Assembly: GCA_001510455.1 (NCBI GenBank)
Contig: LFFH01000024.1
Span: forward strand, 1-17,069
Direction of reading: 5' to 3'
Source: Actinobacteria bacterium casp-actino8
GTDB lineage: Bacteria > Actinomycetota > Acidimicrobiia > Acidimicrobiales > Ilumatobacteraceae
Length of the DNA stretch: 17,069 nt
The position numbers and the translations under genes are program-made. Shown in pieces: positions 1 through 7,153 of this stretch (the first letter of the stretch is position 1; every line of letters begins with the position of its first letter). The notes below the pieces were generated by a model that did not search any database, had not been told where the DNA came from, and saw nothing but the letters and a program-made list of their open reading frames with translations.

Positions 1-386
1 GCGTACTTCTCGGTCGGCATGTAGCCGGTCTCTTCCAACAACGGGAGATAGACGTACGACTCGACGTCGCAGGCCGCGTTGGGATAGCGGTTCCAGTACC
101 ACGTGCCTCCGAAGTCACCCGCCTTCTCGATCAGGCGATAGTCGGTGATCCCTTTCTTGGTGAGCTCGGCGGCGGCGAGCATGCCACCGAAACCTCCACC
201 CACGATCACGACTTCGGTGTCCTCCACCACGGCGTCACGTGTGAAGCCCGGTTCGACGTACGGATCACGATCGAACTCCTCGTAGAGGCCCTTCAATTCC
301 TTGTATTGGCGGATGCCCTCGGGGCGCAGACGCTTCTCCCGCTCGATGCGGTACCTCTCGCGTGCCTCTTCGATACTGATTCCCAC
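1..386 (-). CDS. Flavin-containing (Baeyer-Villiger type) monooxygenase, N-terminal part
   Basis: This is the first 128 residues of a class B flavoprotein monooxygenase; the rest lies beyond the left edge. Such enzymes use FAD and NADPH with O2 to oxygenate ketones or similar substrates. Residues 1-55 form a charged helical N-terminal extension ([18 protein letters not shown]). A Rossmann beta-strand and dinucleotide loop follow ([10 protein letters not shown], residues 59-68). Residues 94-107 read [14 protein letters not shown], the conserved segment after the FAD-binding loop in Baeyer-Villiger monooxygenases. I chose the GTG at 386 because an AAAGGGGG-like Shine-Dalgarno lies just upstream (about 391-399) and no earlier start is as well supported. 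The gene is divergent from the DDN-like reductase, with 126 nt between them. The diagnostic central BVMO fingerprint is off the edge, so the substrate and exact subclass cannot be judged. Confidence 0.88.
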   Translation of the reverse strand, partial: MGISIEEARERYRIEREKRLRPEGIRQYKELKGLYEEFDRDPYVEPGFTRDAVVEDTEVVIVGGGFGGMLAAAELTKKGITDYRLIEKAGDFGGTWYWNRYPNAACDVESYVYLPLLEETGYMPTEKY

Positions 387-512
387 TCGGCCCCCTTTGA
401 GTCCGGGTCCTATCCTCGCAACCGCAGGAAGGTACCGCCAACTTCGTTCCGGTGACTCCGACCCCCGGGCGCCAGGCCTCGAACCCATCCGTGAGCGGTC
501 TACTCTCGGATC
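387..512. promoter_or_regulatory. Divergent intergenic region between the flavin monooxygenase and the DDN-like gene
   Basis: These 126 nt must hold promoters for both flanking genes. On the + side there is TACTCT directly before the ATG at 513 (separate entry). On the - side only the purine-rich Shine-Dalgarno near 391-399 is clear. I saw no convincing operator or inverted repeat. Confidence 0.4.
501..506 (+). promoter_or_regulatory. Putative -10 box (TACTCT) for a leaderless transcript
   Basis: TACTCT matches TANNNT and is followed by 6 nt and then the ATG at 513, with no Shine-Dalgarno between. This spacing would place transcription start at or very near the A of ATG, as is common in actinobacteria. 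No -35 element is obvious. Confidence 0.45.
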
Positions 513-959
513 ATGACGTCCCTCGACGGTGACTACGTGCCGAGCACGATGGAATGGGTTCGCGACCAGATCGATCTCTACGAACGGACCAGCGGGCGCG
601 AAGGCAACACTCTGCGCGACAGTGGCATTCCCGTGATCATCGTCACGATGCGCGGAGCCAAGACAGGGGCGGTTCGCAAAATCGCCCTCATGCGCGTCGA
701 GCACGACGGAGCATATGCACTGGTGGCTTCGAAGGGTGGGCACGAGACGAACCCCGACTGGTATCGAAATCTCGTCGTCAATTCCCACGAAGTGCTCGTA
801 CAGGACGGACCCGAGCCATTTCCCGTGACCGTCCGTGAAATCGACGGACACGAATACGACACCTGGTGGGACCGCAGCGTCGCTGTGTTCCCGACCTATC
901 TCGAATATCGAGCCAAGACCGCTCGCCGAATTCCGATCCTGATCGCCGAACCTCGCTGA
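513..959 (+). CDS. Nitroreductase-family deazaflavin (F420)-dependent oxidoreductase, DDN-like
   Basis: The 148-residue protein matches the DUF385/DDN family, small split-barrel proteins that bind coenzyme F420 and reduce quinones, nitro compounds or other acceptors in actinobacteria. The family signature is visible as [18 protein letters not shown] (about residues 39-56) followed by [16 protein letters not shown] (about 75-90), which forms the cofactor site in known members. Length is normal. The ATG at 513 is the natural start: it has a -10-like hexamer 6 nt upstream and no ribosome binding site, suggesting a leaderless mRNA. The gene ends 24 nt before the next + strand gene and may be cotranscribed with it. 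The natural substrate cannot be read from sequence. Its presence implies the host makes F420. Confidence 0.88.
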   Translation: MTSLDGDYVPSTMEWVRDQIDLYERTSGREGNTLRDSGIPVIIVTMRGAKTGAVRKIALMRVEHDGAYALVASKGGHETNPDWYRNLVVNSHEVLVQDGPEPFPVTVREIDGHEYDTWWDRSVAVFPTYLEYRAKTARRIPILIAEPR

Positions 960-983
960 GCCGACAGCCGGCCGTGGCCCGGC

Positions 984-2261
984 GTGCGAACATGGGGAAT
1001 GGCCCCGTCACCTCTTCCGAGAACTTCGCGCTCGGCCGACTCCGTGATTGCCGATCTCGCCGCACTTCGATCCAACGACGTGAAGTGGTCGGAGGGTCGG
1101 GCCTTCGGAATGGTGTACGACGGTGGACCCGCCGTGCACGCCGTTGCCGAGCAGGCGGCGTCGATGTACTTGCACGAGAACGCTCTCAACACCAAGGCGT
1201 TTCCGTCGCTCGCTCGACTGCAGTCCGATGTGGTGTCGTGGACGGCATCGCTCATGCACGGCCCCGACACCGCGGCTGGGTTCATGACCTCCGGTGGTAC
1301 CGAGTCGATTCAAGTGGCCGTTCTCGCCGCCCGTGAGCGAGCCCGGGTCGAACGTGGCGTGACCGAACCCGAGATGGTCGTCTCCGACACCACCCATGCC
1401 GCTTTCCACAAGTCGGCTCACATGTACGGGATGAAGGTTCACAAGGTCGCGTGTCGATCCGATTTCACGGCCGATGTCGCTGCAATGGCGTCGCACGTGA
1501 ACGACAACACGGTTCTCGTCGTCGGATCAGCACCGCAGTATCCGCAGGGAGTCATCGATCCGATTCCCGACATCGCCGAGTTGGCGGCCACGGTCGATGC
1601 CAATTGCCACGTCGATGCGTGCATGGGTGGATTCGTACTTCCGTTCGCCGAAATAATCGGACGCAATGTCGAACCGTGGGACTTCCGCGTGGAAGGTGTC
1701 CACTCGATCTCGGCCGACGTGCACAAATTGGGATACGCACCCAAGGGTGCATCCGTGATCGTCTACCGCAATCGCGAACTTCGTGCGCATCAAACGTTCG
1801 TGTTCTCCGATTGGCTCGGGGGCTTCTACGCGTCGCCGAATCTTCAGGGCACACGATCAGGACTTCCGATGGCCGCCGCCTGGGCAGTCATGTCGACACT
1901 CGGTATCGAGGGGTACACCGAGTTGACCCGCCGAACTCTCGAGACCGCCGATGCGATCCGCGATGCCGTGCGTTCGATCGATGGACTGACCGTCCTTGGT
2001 GATCCGAGGTTCCATCTACTGACGATTGCGAGTGACACGACGTCGAAGATGCCGATCGATGCCTTCGCTCTGGGTGACGCACTGCTCGCTCGCGGTTGGT
2101 TCCACGATCGCCAGTCGCCACCCGACACTCTGCACGCCACGGTGTCGAACTCGAACGTCGATCACCTCGCCGACTACCTCACCGACCTGCACACCTGTGC
2201 CGAGCAGGTTCGGGGTTCGATCGCCTCCGATCGTTCCACCAACTACGCCACCCTCGACTGA
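984..2261 (+). CDS. Sphingosine-1-phosphate-lyase-like PLP-dependent enzyme (group II decarboxylase fold)
   Basis: The 425-residue product is a type I fold PLP enzyme that resembles eukaryotic sphingosine-1-phosphate lyase more than glutamate decarboxylase. Seen in the sequence are [11 protein letters not shown] (residues 100-110, cofactor phosphate region), HVDACMGG (209-216, with D211 expected to pair with the PLP ring nitrogen), [15 protein letters not shown] (241-255, with K248 the predicted Schiff-base lysine) and [18 protein letters not shown] further on. The SISADxHKxGYAPKG and GGxYASPxxxGxR pattern is typical of the lyase group. No N-terminal membrane helix is present, so it should be cytosolic, unlike human SGPL1. 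The likely reaction is retro-aldol cleavage of a phosphorylated long-chain amino alcohol, but the bacterial substrate is inferred only. The start is uncertain: GTG 984 lacks a clear Shine-Dalgarno, and ATG 999 or GTG 1044 are alternatives. Confidence 0.85.
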   Translation: MRTWGMAPSPLPRTSRSADSVIADLAALRSNDVKWSEGRAFGMVYDGGPAVHAVAEQAASMYLHENALNTKAFPSLARLQSDVVSWTASLMHGPDTAAGFMTSGGTESIQVAVLAARERARVERGVTEPEMVVSDTTHAAFHKSAHMYGMKVHKVACRSDFTADVAAMASHVNDNTVLVVGSAPQYPQGVIDPIPDIAELAATVDANCHVDACMGGFVLPFAEIIGRNVEPWDFRVEGVHSISADVHKLGYAPKGASVIVYRNRELRAHQTFVFSDWLGGFYASPNLQGTRSGLPMAAAWAVMSTLGIEGYTELTRRTLETADAIRDAVRSIDGLTVLGDPRFHLLTIASDTTSKMPIDAFALGDALLARGWFHDRQSPPDTLHATVSNSNVDHLADYLTDLHTCAEQVRGSIASDRSTNYATLD

Positions 2262-2263
2262 CC

Positions 2264-2327
2264 CTTGGTGCTACTGGTGGCACATTCCCGCGAAACACGT
2301 GACGCTTTTGCCACCAGAACCACCAAG
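2264..2327. terminator. Long imperfect inverted repeat between convergent genes, probable bidirectional terminator
   Basis: The left arm at 2264-2282 (CTTGGTGCTACTGGTGGCA) pairs with the right arm at 2309-2327 at 17 of 19 positions, leaving a 26-nt loop. It sits between the stop of the PLP enzyme (2261) and the stop of the GNAT gene (2336), where a shared terminator is expected. There is no clear U-tract after either arm, so it would be a non-canonical terminator or an mRNA-stabilising 3' hairpin. Confidence 0.5.
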
Positions 2328-2335
2328 TCAGCGAG

Positions 2336-2767
2336 TCAGAGGGTGAAGCGGTAGACGTTGGTGTCGCGGGCGACGAAGCCGAGGCGCTGGTACAACCGAT
2401 TCGCCGCCTCACGACTCGGACGGGAGGTCAACTCCACCGTGATCGCTCCCTCGGCCCGGGCTCGATCGAGGGCCGCTCGGTTCAGAGCCTCCCCCACACC
2501 GTGCCCGCGAGCCGACTCGTCGACCACCACGTCTTCGATCCAGGCGCGCACACCCGTCGGAATTCGGAACGTGGCCAAGGTGAGGGAGCCGACGATCACT
2601 CCCTCGACCCGAGCGACGAACAGACTCGACGCTTCGGAAGCGACGAGGGCTTCCAGCTGAGAGCGGGTCGGCGGGGGGTTCGACGACGACAACTGCGGGA
2701 TCAGACGTGCGAAGGCTTCCACGACCTCGTCGGTCACCGTTTCACAGATCGTCACCTCGGTCGTCAT
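2336..2767 (-). CDS. GNAT family N-acetyltransferase
   Basis: The protein is a 143-residue single-domain GNAT acetyltransferase that transfers acetyl from acetyl-CoA to an unknown amine or protein N-terminus. Motif A is seen as VVDESARGHGVGEAL (about residues 81-95), with RGHGVG the pyrophosphate-binding loop; motif B is seen as SREAANRLYQRLGF (118-131). I prefer ATG 2767 to the GTG at 2773 because GAGGAG lies 5 nt before ATG 2767 but would run into the GTG. Length is typical. The gene is convergent with the PLP enzyme across a hairpin and divergent from the SCO6745-like gene, with 50 nt between starts. The substrate cannot be inferred from context. Confidence 0.88.
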   Translation of the reverse strand: MTTEVTICETVTDEVVEAFARLIPQLSSSNPPPTRSQLEALVASEASSLFVARVEGVIVGSLTLATFRIPTGVRAWIEDVVVDESARGHGVGEALNRAALDRARAEGAITVELTSRPSREAANRLYQRLGFVARDTNVYRFTL

Positions 2768-2805
2768 CACCACTCCTCGAGTCCGAGTGTACGAGTCGGG
2801 TCACC

Positions 2806-2811
2806 TACGGT
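2806..2811 (+). promoter_or_regulatory. Putative -10 box (TACGGT) for a leaderless transcript
   Basis: TACGGT fits TANNNT and ends 6 nt before the ATG at 2818. No Shine-Dalgarno is present. It helps choose 2818 as the start over the upstream in-frame codons that would overlap the divergent GNAT gene. Confidence 0.45.
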
Positions 2812-2817
2812 TGCTCC

Positions 2818-3720
2818 ATGGACACGTCCCAGCTCTCGACCAAGGCCCGAGCTCTCGGTGCCGCTCTCGAACCCTTCGTCGGGCAGGTGTACTTCTCCCC
2901 CGAATGTCACGACAACTACGTGGCCCTCGGCTTTCAACCGTCGCCCGGACTCATGAACGGGGTGACCATGCCCGAGATGGTCTCGTACTTCACGAGTCGC
3001 GGCTCGCTCATGGGACGGGTTCCCGGTGAAGTGGTCGCCGCAGCCTTCGCCGTCTTCAACCCACTCGTCGTGATACCCGCCGTCACCACCGGTTGGACGC
3101 TCACCGACGCACCTTCCATCTGCGACGCACGACGACGCGGTGCGATCTCACAACTCGAGCGGATACTCGGAGCCAAGCCCGGTGGAATCGGCGACGCGCG
3201 AGGCGCGCTCGAACGCGCCGTGTCCGTTCTACGACCCGAGGGTCGACCGCTCTTCGCTGGAACGCTCAGTCAGTCGATCCCCGACTCCGATCTCGGAGCG
3301 GCGTGGCACTTCGGTGACATGCTCCGTGAATTCCGGGGGGACGCGCACACCGCCGCCTGGATCTCGGCTGGGCTCGATGCCACCGAGATCGGGCTCCTCA
3401 CCGAACTCTTCTGGGGGCTGCCACTCAAGTCGTACAGCCGGACCCGCGGGTGGAGCGAGGACGACTATTCAGCAGCCGTCGAGCGCTTGGAATCGCGCGG
3501 TCTCGTGAAGGACGCCGCCTTCACGACAGCCGGTCGCGAACTTCGTGAACTGGTCGAGACGCACACCGACGAACAGATGAGCGGAGCAATCGATGCTCTC
3601 GGAGACGGTTTCTCGCGACTGATCGATCAGCTCTCGGCGTGGAGTGCCGCCGTTCGCACCATGAAGGGCTACCCCGAGTCGGGCCCGCACGAACTCGCCG
3701 AAGCGGCGTCAAAGCGCTGA
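2818..3720 (+). CDS. SCO6745/SalK-like family protein with a predicted winged-helix fold
   Basis: This 300-residue actinobacterial protein resembles the SCO6745 family, whose members carry a helix-turn-helix-like fold but whose role is poorly defined. Seen here are an N-terminal segment typical of the family (LEPFVGQVYFSPECHDNYVA), the MPEMVSYFTSRGSLMG region, where other members also have a conserved MGRVPGEVVAAAFAVFNP stretch, and a C-terminal half with HTAAWISAGLDATEIGLLTE and a winged-helix-like block (WSEDDYSAAVERLESRGLV). The reading frame is open upstream to 2707, but that would overlap the divergent acetyltransferase. ATG 2818 is chosen because of the -10-like element just before it. 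It lies 10 nt upstream of the amidohydrolase and is probably cotranscribed. Whether it binds DNA is not known. Confidence 0.72.
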   Translation: MDTSQLSTKARALGAALEPFVGQVYFSPECHDNYVALGFQPSPGLMNGVTMPEMVSYFTSRGSLMGRVPGEVVAAAFAVFNPLVVIPAVTTGWTLTDAPSICDARRRGAISQLERILGAKPGGIGDARGALERAVSVLRPEGRPLFAGTLSQSIPDSDLGAAWHFGDMLREFRGDAHTAAWISAGLDATEIGLLTELFWGLPLKSYSRTRGWSEDDYSAAVERLESRGLVKDAAFTTAGRELRELVETHTDEQMSGAIDALGDGFSRLIDQLSAWSAAVRTMKGYPESGPHELAEAASKR

Positions 3721-3730
3721 GGAGCGACCC

Positions 3731-5059
3731 ATGACATACGACTTGATCGTCACCAATGGCGTCGTGATGCCCATGAACGGCGGAGCGATCATTCGTGACG
3801 GCGCAGTGGCGATTTCGGGCAATTCGATCGCCGCCGTCGCTTCAGCCGACGCGCTCGACACCGCTTCGGCGGCCCGCGTGATCGACGCCCGAGGGCGCGT
3901 GATCATGCCGGGCTTCTGCAACAGTCACACGCACATCGCATCGAACGTCCTTCTACGCGGTCTGCTCGAAGACGTTCGCCTCTTCGAATGGCTCCAGACC
4001 ATGTGGAAGCTCAAGCAGAACTTCGATCCCGAGACCTTGTACTGGGCGTCACTGTGCGGTGACCTCGAAATGCTGAAGGCCGGTATCACGTCGTTCAACG
4101 AACACTTCGACGCGTACGACGTCGAACCGCAGATCGAAGCCCTGAAGGAGATCCCGCTACGCGCCACTCTCGGTTACGGGTTCGCCGACCGAGGTCTGTA
4201 CGCCCCACGAACCGAGTACTCGCACCGCACCATGGCCGACTTCGCATCGATCGTGCAGCGACACCATCGAACCAACGGCGATCTCCTCCACGTCGCACTG
4301 TCACCCCACGCGGTGTATTCCTGCGGAGCCGAGATGTGGAACGAGGTCCGGCGACTCGCCGACGATCTCGGAGTAATCGTGCACACCCATCTCTCGGAAG
4401 GCATGCAGGAGGTGAACTACTGCCTCGACAATTACGGACTCCGACCCGTGCAGTGGTTGCACTCGCTCGGTTTCCTCGGACCCGACGTGACGGCTGCGCA
4501 CTGCTCACAACTCGATGACGACGACATCGCGATCATGGCCGAGACCGGTACCAAGATCGCCCACTGTCCGATCTGCAACGCCAAGTTGGGCTCGGGCACC
4601 ATGCCGCTGCGCAAGGTCCTCGAGGCTCGCGTCACGGTCGGACTCGCCACCGACGGGCCGGCCAGTCACAACACTTCCGATCTCTTCGAGGAGATGAAGT
4701 TCGCCGGCCTCATTCACAAGACGATGGTGGACGACGTCGAATTCCTCACGATCGATCAGCTGCTCGAATTGTCCACGTGTCAGGGTGCGATCGCCATGCA
4801 TCGGCCCGAGACCGGGCTACTCGAGGTGGGAGCCAAGGCCGACCTGATCGTGGTCGACCTCGACACTGCTCACTCCCAACCCGTGTACGACGAACGAGCC
4901 GCCCTCGTCTACTCGGCCCGAGCCGATGACGTCACGCACAGCATCGTCGAAGGACGTGTGCTCATGGAGGAGCGGGTGGTCATCGGCGTCGACGAGGAGC
5001 GGATCAGGGCCAAGTTTCACGAAGCGGCCCACGATCTGAAGATCCGCAGTCTTCGGTGA
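3731..5059 (+). CDS. Amidohydrolase family protein, nucleoside/triazine deaminase-like (MtaD/TrzN/SsnA type)
   Basis: The 442-residue protein is a metal-dependent amidohydrolase of the group that contains S-adenosylhomocysteine/methylthioadenosine deaminase, guanine deaminase and s-triazine hydrolases. Visible are the metal-binding HxH in PGFCNSHTHIA (H66, H68), SPHAVYSC (191-198), HTHLSEG (218-224, with H220 a metal ligand and E223 the likely proton shuttle), AAHCSQLD with H257, HCPICNAKLGSG (278-289) and ATDGPASHNTSDLF with D308 as the conserved catalytic aspartate. The C-terminal strand KADLIVVDLD closes the composite beta-sandwich domain. The ATG is preceded by GGAG at 3721-3724. The likely reaction is hydrolytic deamination of a purine nucleoside or related ring, but the family's specificity cannot be read reliably from motifs. 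Confidence 0.85.
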   Translation: MTYDLIVTNGVVMPMNGGAIIRDGAVAISGNSIAAVASADALDTASAARVIDARGRVIMPGFCNSHTHIASNVLLRGLLEDVRLFEWLQTMWKLKQNFDPETLYWASLCGDLEMLKAGITSFNEHFDAYDVEPQIEALKEIPLRATLGYGFADRGLYAPRTEYSHRTMADFASIVQRHHRTNGDLLHVALSPHAVYSCGAEMWNEVRRLADDLGVIVHTHLSEGMQEVNYCLDNYGLRPVQWLHSLGFLGPDVTAAHCSQLDDDDIAIMAETGTKIAHCPICNAKLGSGTMPLRKVLEARVTVGLATDGPASHNTSDLFEEMKFAGLIHKTMVDDVEFLTIDQLLELSTCQGAIAMHRPETGLLEVGAKADLIVVDLDTAHSQPVYDERAALVYSARADDVTHSIVEGRVLMEERVVIGVDEERIRAKFHEAAHDLKIRSLR

Positions 5060-5092
5060 GGCATCGGTCGCGATCCGTGGAAGACTGATCGC

Positions 5093-6172
5093 ATGATTCT
5101 CGAAAGCCTCACGGTGCCGGTGACCGACTTCGCGCGCAACACCGGCTGGGATCCGAAACCCGAAGGACTCTGTCGCGGTGAGGTCTGCGTTCCGGCCCCC
5201 GGTGCCCTCGACGACAACCACGTGAACGTACGAGTGGCGGCCGACAAGTTGGGCATGCCGCTCGTCGAGAGTCCCGAGCACGGTGTGTACGCACTCGGGC
5301 CGGCCACACTCGGCGGTCGTGCCCTCAACACCGCCGTCGCCGCCGATCCCGAACTCGTGAACTACGACGGAACCCGCTTCTTGCTCTCGTCATTGCGTGG
5401 CAAGAAGGTGGTGCTGGTCGCCTGGTCCAGTTATTGAGGCTGCCGCTCCAGCCTGCCCGGGTGGCAGGCGCTTCACACCGAGATCGAGAGCCGCGGTGCA
5501 GTCGTCGTGACGGTTGCACTCGACGTCGACCCCGAACACGCTCGTCCCTGGAGTGAGCTTGCTGCTCCCACTCATCCGTGCGTCGTCGACACCACTCATG
5601 CCACTGGCGCCGCCTTCGGCTTCACCAACATTCCGATGGCCGTCTGGATCGACGAGAACGGAGTTCTCGTGAGGCCGGCCGAAGCCGCGTCCATCGAACG
5701 AAGCCCGCTACGCGACATGGACGTCCCCGAAGGTCTGCCCGAGAGTCTGACGGCCATGTTCCGGGCCGTGAAGGAGATTCCCGACGATGCCGAGGCGTAC
5801 CGAGCCGCTCTGCTCGACTGGATCGACAATGGTGCGAAGTCGGACTTCGCGTTGACTCCCGACGAGGTGGTCGAGCGCAGCCAACCGCGCAGTGCCAACG
5901 AAGCGATGGCAGCCGCCAACTTCGAACTCGGAGATCACCTCCGCCGTCGTCACGGCGACGAGGCTGCCGTTCCGTTCTGGCGGGAGGCACACCGATTGCA
6001 TCCGCTCAATCTCACGTACAAACGACAGGCCTGGACTCTCGTCACTACGGCTCCCGATGCCACCGAGAACGACCTGATGCAGGGACCAAACGACGTGTAC
6101 GAGAGCAATCTCCTCGACGACGTCCTCGGTCACGGAGGATTCGGAGCCTTCATCGTCCGACCACAACTCTGA
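5093..6172 (+). CDS. Putative selenoprotein: ResA/TlpA-like thioredoxin-fold protein with UGC redox motif (in-frame TGA)
   Basis: Read through TGA 5435-5437, this frame encodes 359 residues. Residues 1-90 include NTGWDPKPEGLCRGEVC with C27 and C32. A redoxin domain begins near DGTRFLLSSLRGKKVVLVAW and the recoded codon is residue 115 in WSSY-U-GCR, with resolving C117. In ResA/TlpA proteins this spot is WxxWCxxCR, so U replaces the nucleophilic Cys and the spacing is U-x-C. The cis-proline loop follows (FTNIPMAVWID, P181), and the C-terminus has a TPR-like helical stretch (EAMAAANFELGDHLRRRHGD). The TGA is followed by a hairpin fitting bacterial SECIS rules. The frame stays open for 245 codons after TGA, and the only downstream start, GTG 5507, has no ribosome binding site and lies inside the fold. 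I recall annotators naming a ResA-like WAxxUGC selenoprotein family. A nonsense mutation or sequencing error is the alternative. Confidence 0.82.
5435..5437 (+). other. In-frame TGA, predicted selenocysteine codon (Sec115)
   Basis: The codon order is TCC AGT TAT TGA GGC TGC CGC, giving S-S-Y-U-G-C-R. The TGA sits at the thioredoxin-fold active site, directly after the central strand VVLVAW and one residue before a Cys. A random stop would be unlikely to land at this exact position while preserving frame and protein-like sequence on both sides. Confidence 0.82.
5451..5469 (+). promoter_or_regulatory. Putative bacterial SECIS hairpin
   Basis: GCCTGCC at 5451-5457 pairs perfectly with GGCAGGC at 5463-5469 (7 bp, 6 of them G-C), closing a 5-nt loop CGGGT. 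The apical loop begins 21 nt after the TGA, inside the 16-37 nt window described for bacterial SECIS elements, and a G lies in the first two loop positions as required. It is fully within the coding frame, as expected for a bacterial element recognised by SelB. Confidence 0.7.
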
Positions 6173-6177
6173 CGCGA

Positions 6178-6183
6178 TAGCGT
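6178..6183 (+). promoter_or_regulatory. Putative -10 box (TAGCGT) for a leaderless transcript
   Basis: TAGCGT fits TANNNT and ends 7 nt before the ATG at 6191; no Shine-Dalgarno is present. It begins 5 nt after the upstream stop codon, so the PAC2 gene may have its own promoter despite tight packing. Confidence 0.42.
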
Positions 6184-6190
6184 TTCGTCA

Positions 6191-7153
6191 ATGGCCGATC
6201 TCGAACACGTGAGATGGATCCGGCGCCCCGAGTTGCGCCATCCCTACGTGGTCGCTGCCTTCACCGGCTGGAACGATGCCGCCGATGCCGCCAGTGGAAC
6301 AGTGAAGCATCTCGTCGAAACGATGAACGCCACGCCACTCGCCGAGATCGATCCGGAGGCGTTCACCGACTTCGCCACGATTCGGCCTCACGTCCGACTC
6401 TCCGAGTCGGGAACCCGGCACATCGTGTGGCCCACGGTCAGCCTCTGGACGGTCTCGACTCCCGAACGAGATCTCATCCTCGTTCTCGGACCCGAGCCAG
6501 CTCTGCAATGGCGCGCGTTCTGTCAGCAGATCATCGGAGTCGCCCAGGCCTACGGTGCGAGCACGATGATCTCACTCGGTGCACTGCTCGCCGATGTCGC
6601 CCACAATCGGCCCATCCAGGTGCTCGGAACTGCGGCCGATCAGGTCGCCATCGATCGTTTCGATCTTCGTCGCAGTCAATACGAAGGCCCGACCGGCATC
6701 GTCGGCGCACTCGCCGACGCGTGCCACCGAGCCGGTATGTCGAGTGTGTCGTTGTGGGCTGCGGTTCCGGCGTACGCCGCTCAGATCCCGTCGCCCAAGG
6801 CGTCCCTCGCTCTCGTCGAACGACTGAGCGAACTCCTCGACGTCGACATGCCGCACACGCCGCTCTCCGAACTCGTCGAACATTACGAAGATCAGGTCGA
6901 ACAGCTCGTCAACAGCGACTCGTCACTCAGTCGATATCTCGAACGCATCGAGAACATGGACGATGACGACTACGAATACGACGACGACGAAGACGAAGAC
7001 ATCGAAATCCTCATCGACGACGAAGGATCACTCGACGAACTCCCTCCGGAAGATCGTCCTCGCGACGACACGCCTCTTCCCGACGGCCCGGTCGACAGCG
7101 ACGCTCTGATGCAAGAGGTCGAGCAGTTTCTTCGCAGTCAGGGAGACGACTGA
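6191..7153 (+). CDS. PAC2 family protein with acidic C-terminal region
   Basis: This is a 320-residue protein of the PAC2 family, related to the archaeal/eukaryotic proteasome assembly chaperone domain and common in actinobacteria. Family features are RHPYVVAAFTGWNDAADAAS (about residues 16-35), a strand-rich centre with LILVLGPEPALQWRAFCQQI, GASTMISLGALLADVAHNRP, and EGPTGIVGALADACHRAGM with WAAVPAYAA near residue 193. After about residue 250 comes an unusual run of Asp and Glu (DDDDYEYDDDEDEDIE, about 256-271), then a short acidic tail predicted to be disordered. In bacteria the role is not settled; a link to proteasome or ATP-grasp-type partners is only suggested by homology. The gene follows the selenoprotein by 18 nt and its 3' end overlaps the convergent Nudix gene by 16 nt. 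Confidence 0.85.
   Translation: MADLEHVRWIRRPELRHPYVVAAFTGWNDAADAASGTVKHLVETMNATPLAEIDPEAFTDFATIRPHVRLSESGTRHIVWPTVSLWTVSTPERDLILVLGPEPALQWRAFCQQIIGVAQAYGASTMISLGALLADVAHNRPIQVLGTAADQVAIDRFDLRRSQYEGPTGIVGALADACHRAGMSSVSLWAAVPAYAAQIPSPKASLALVERLSELLDVDMPHTPLSELVEHYEDQVEQLVNSDSSLSRYLERIENMDDDDYEYDDDEDEDIEILIDDEGSLDELPPEDRPRDDTPLPDGPVDSDALMQEVEQFLRSQGDD

Noticed and set aside
2707..2817. Upstream in-frame extension of the SCO6745-like protein.
   Set aside because: It overlaps the divergent GNAT gene, is Arg/Ser-rich, and ATG 2818 has a better start signal.
5435..5437. In-frame TGA taken as a pseudogene-causing nonsense mutation.
   Set aside because: It lies exactly at the redox-active residue, the frame and protein-like composition continue for 245 codons with no other stop, and a SECIS-like hairpin follows. 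A mutation or read error is still possible but less likely.
5507..6172. A separate 221-residue gene starting at GTG 5507.
   Set aside because: No ribosome binding site or -10 box precedes it, and it would start within the thioredoxin fold whose first half is in the same frame upstream.
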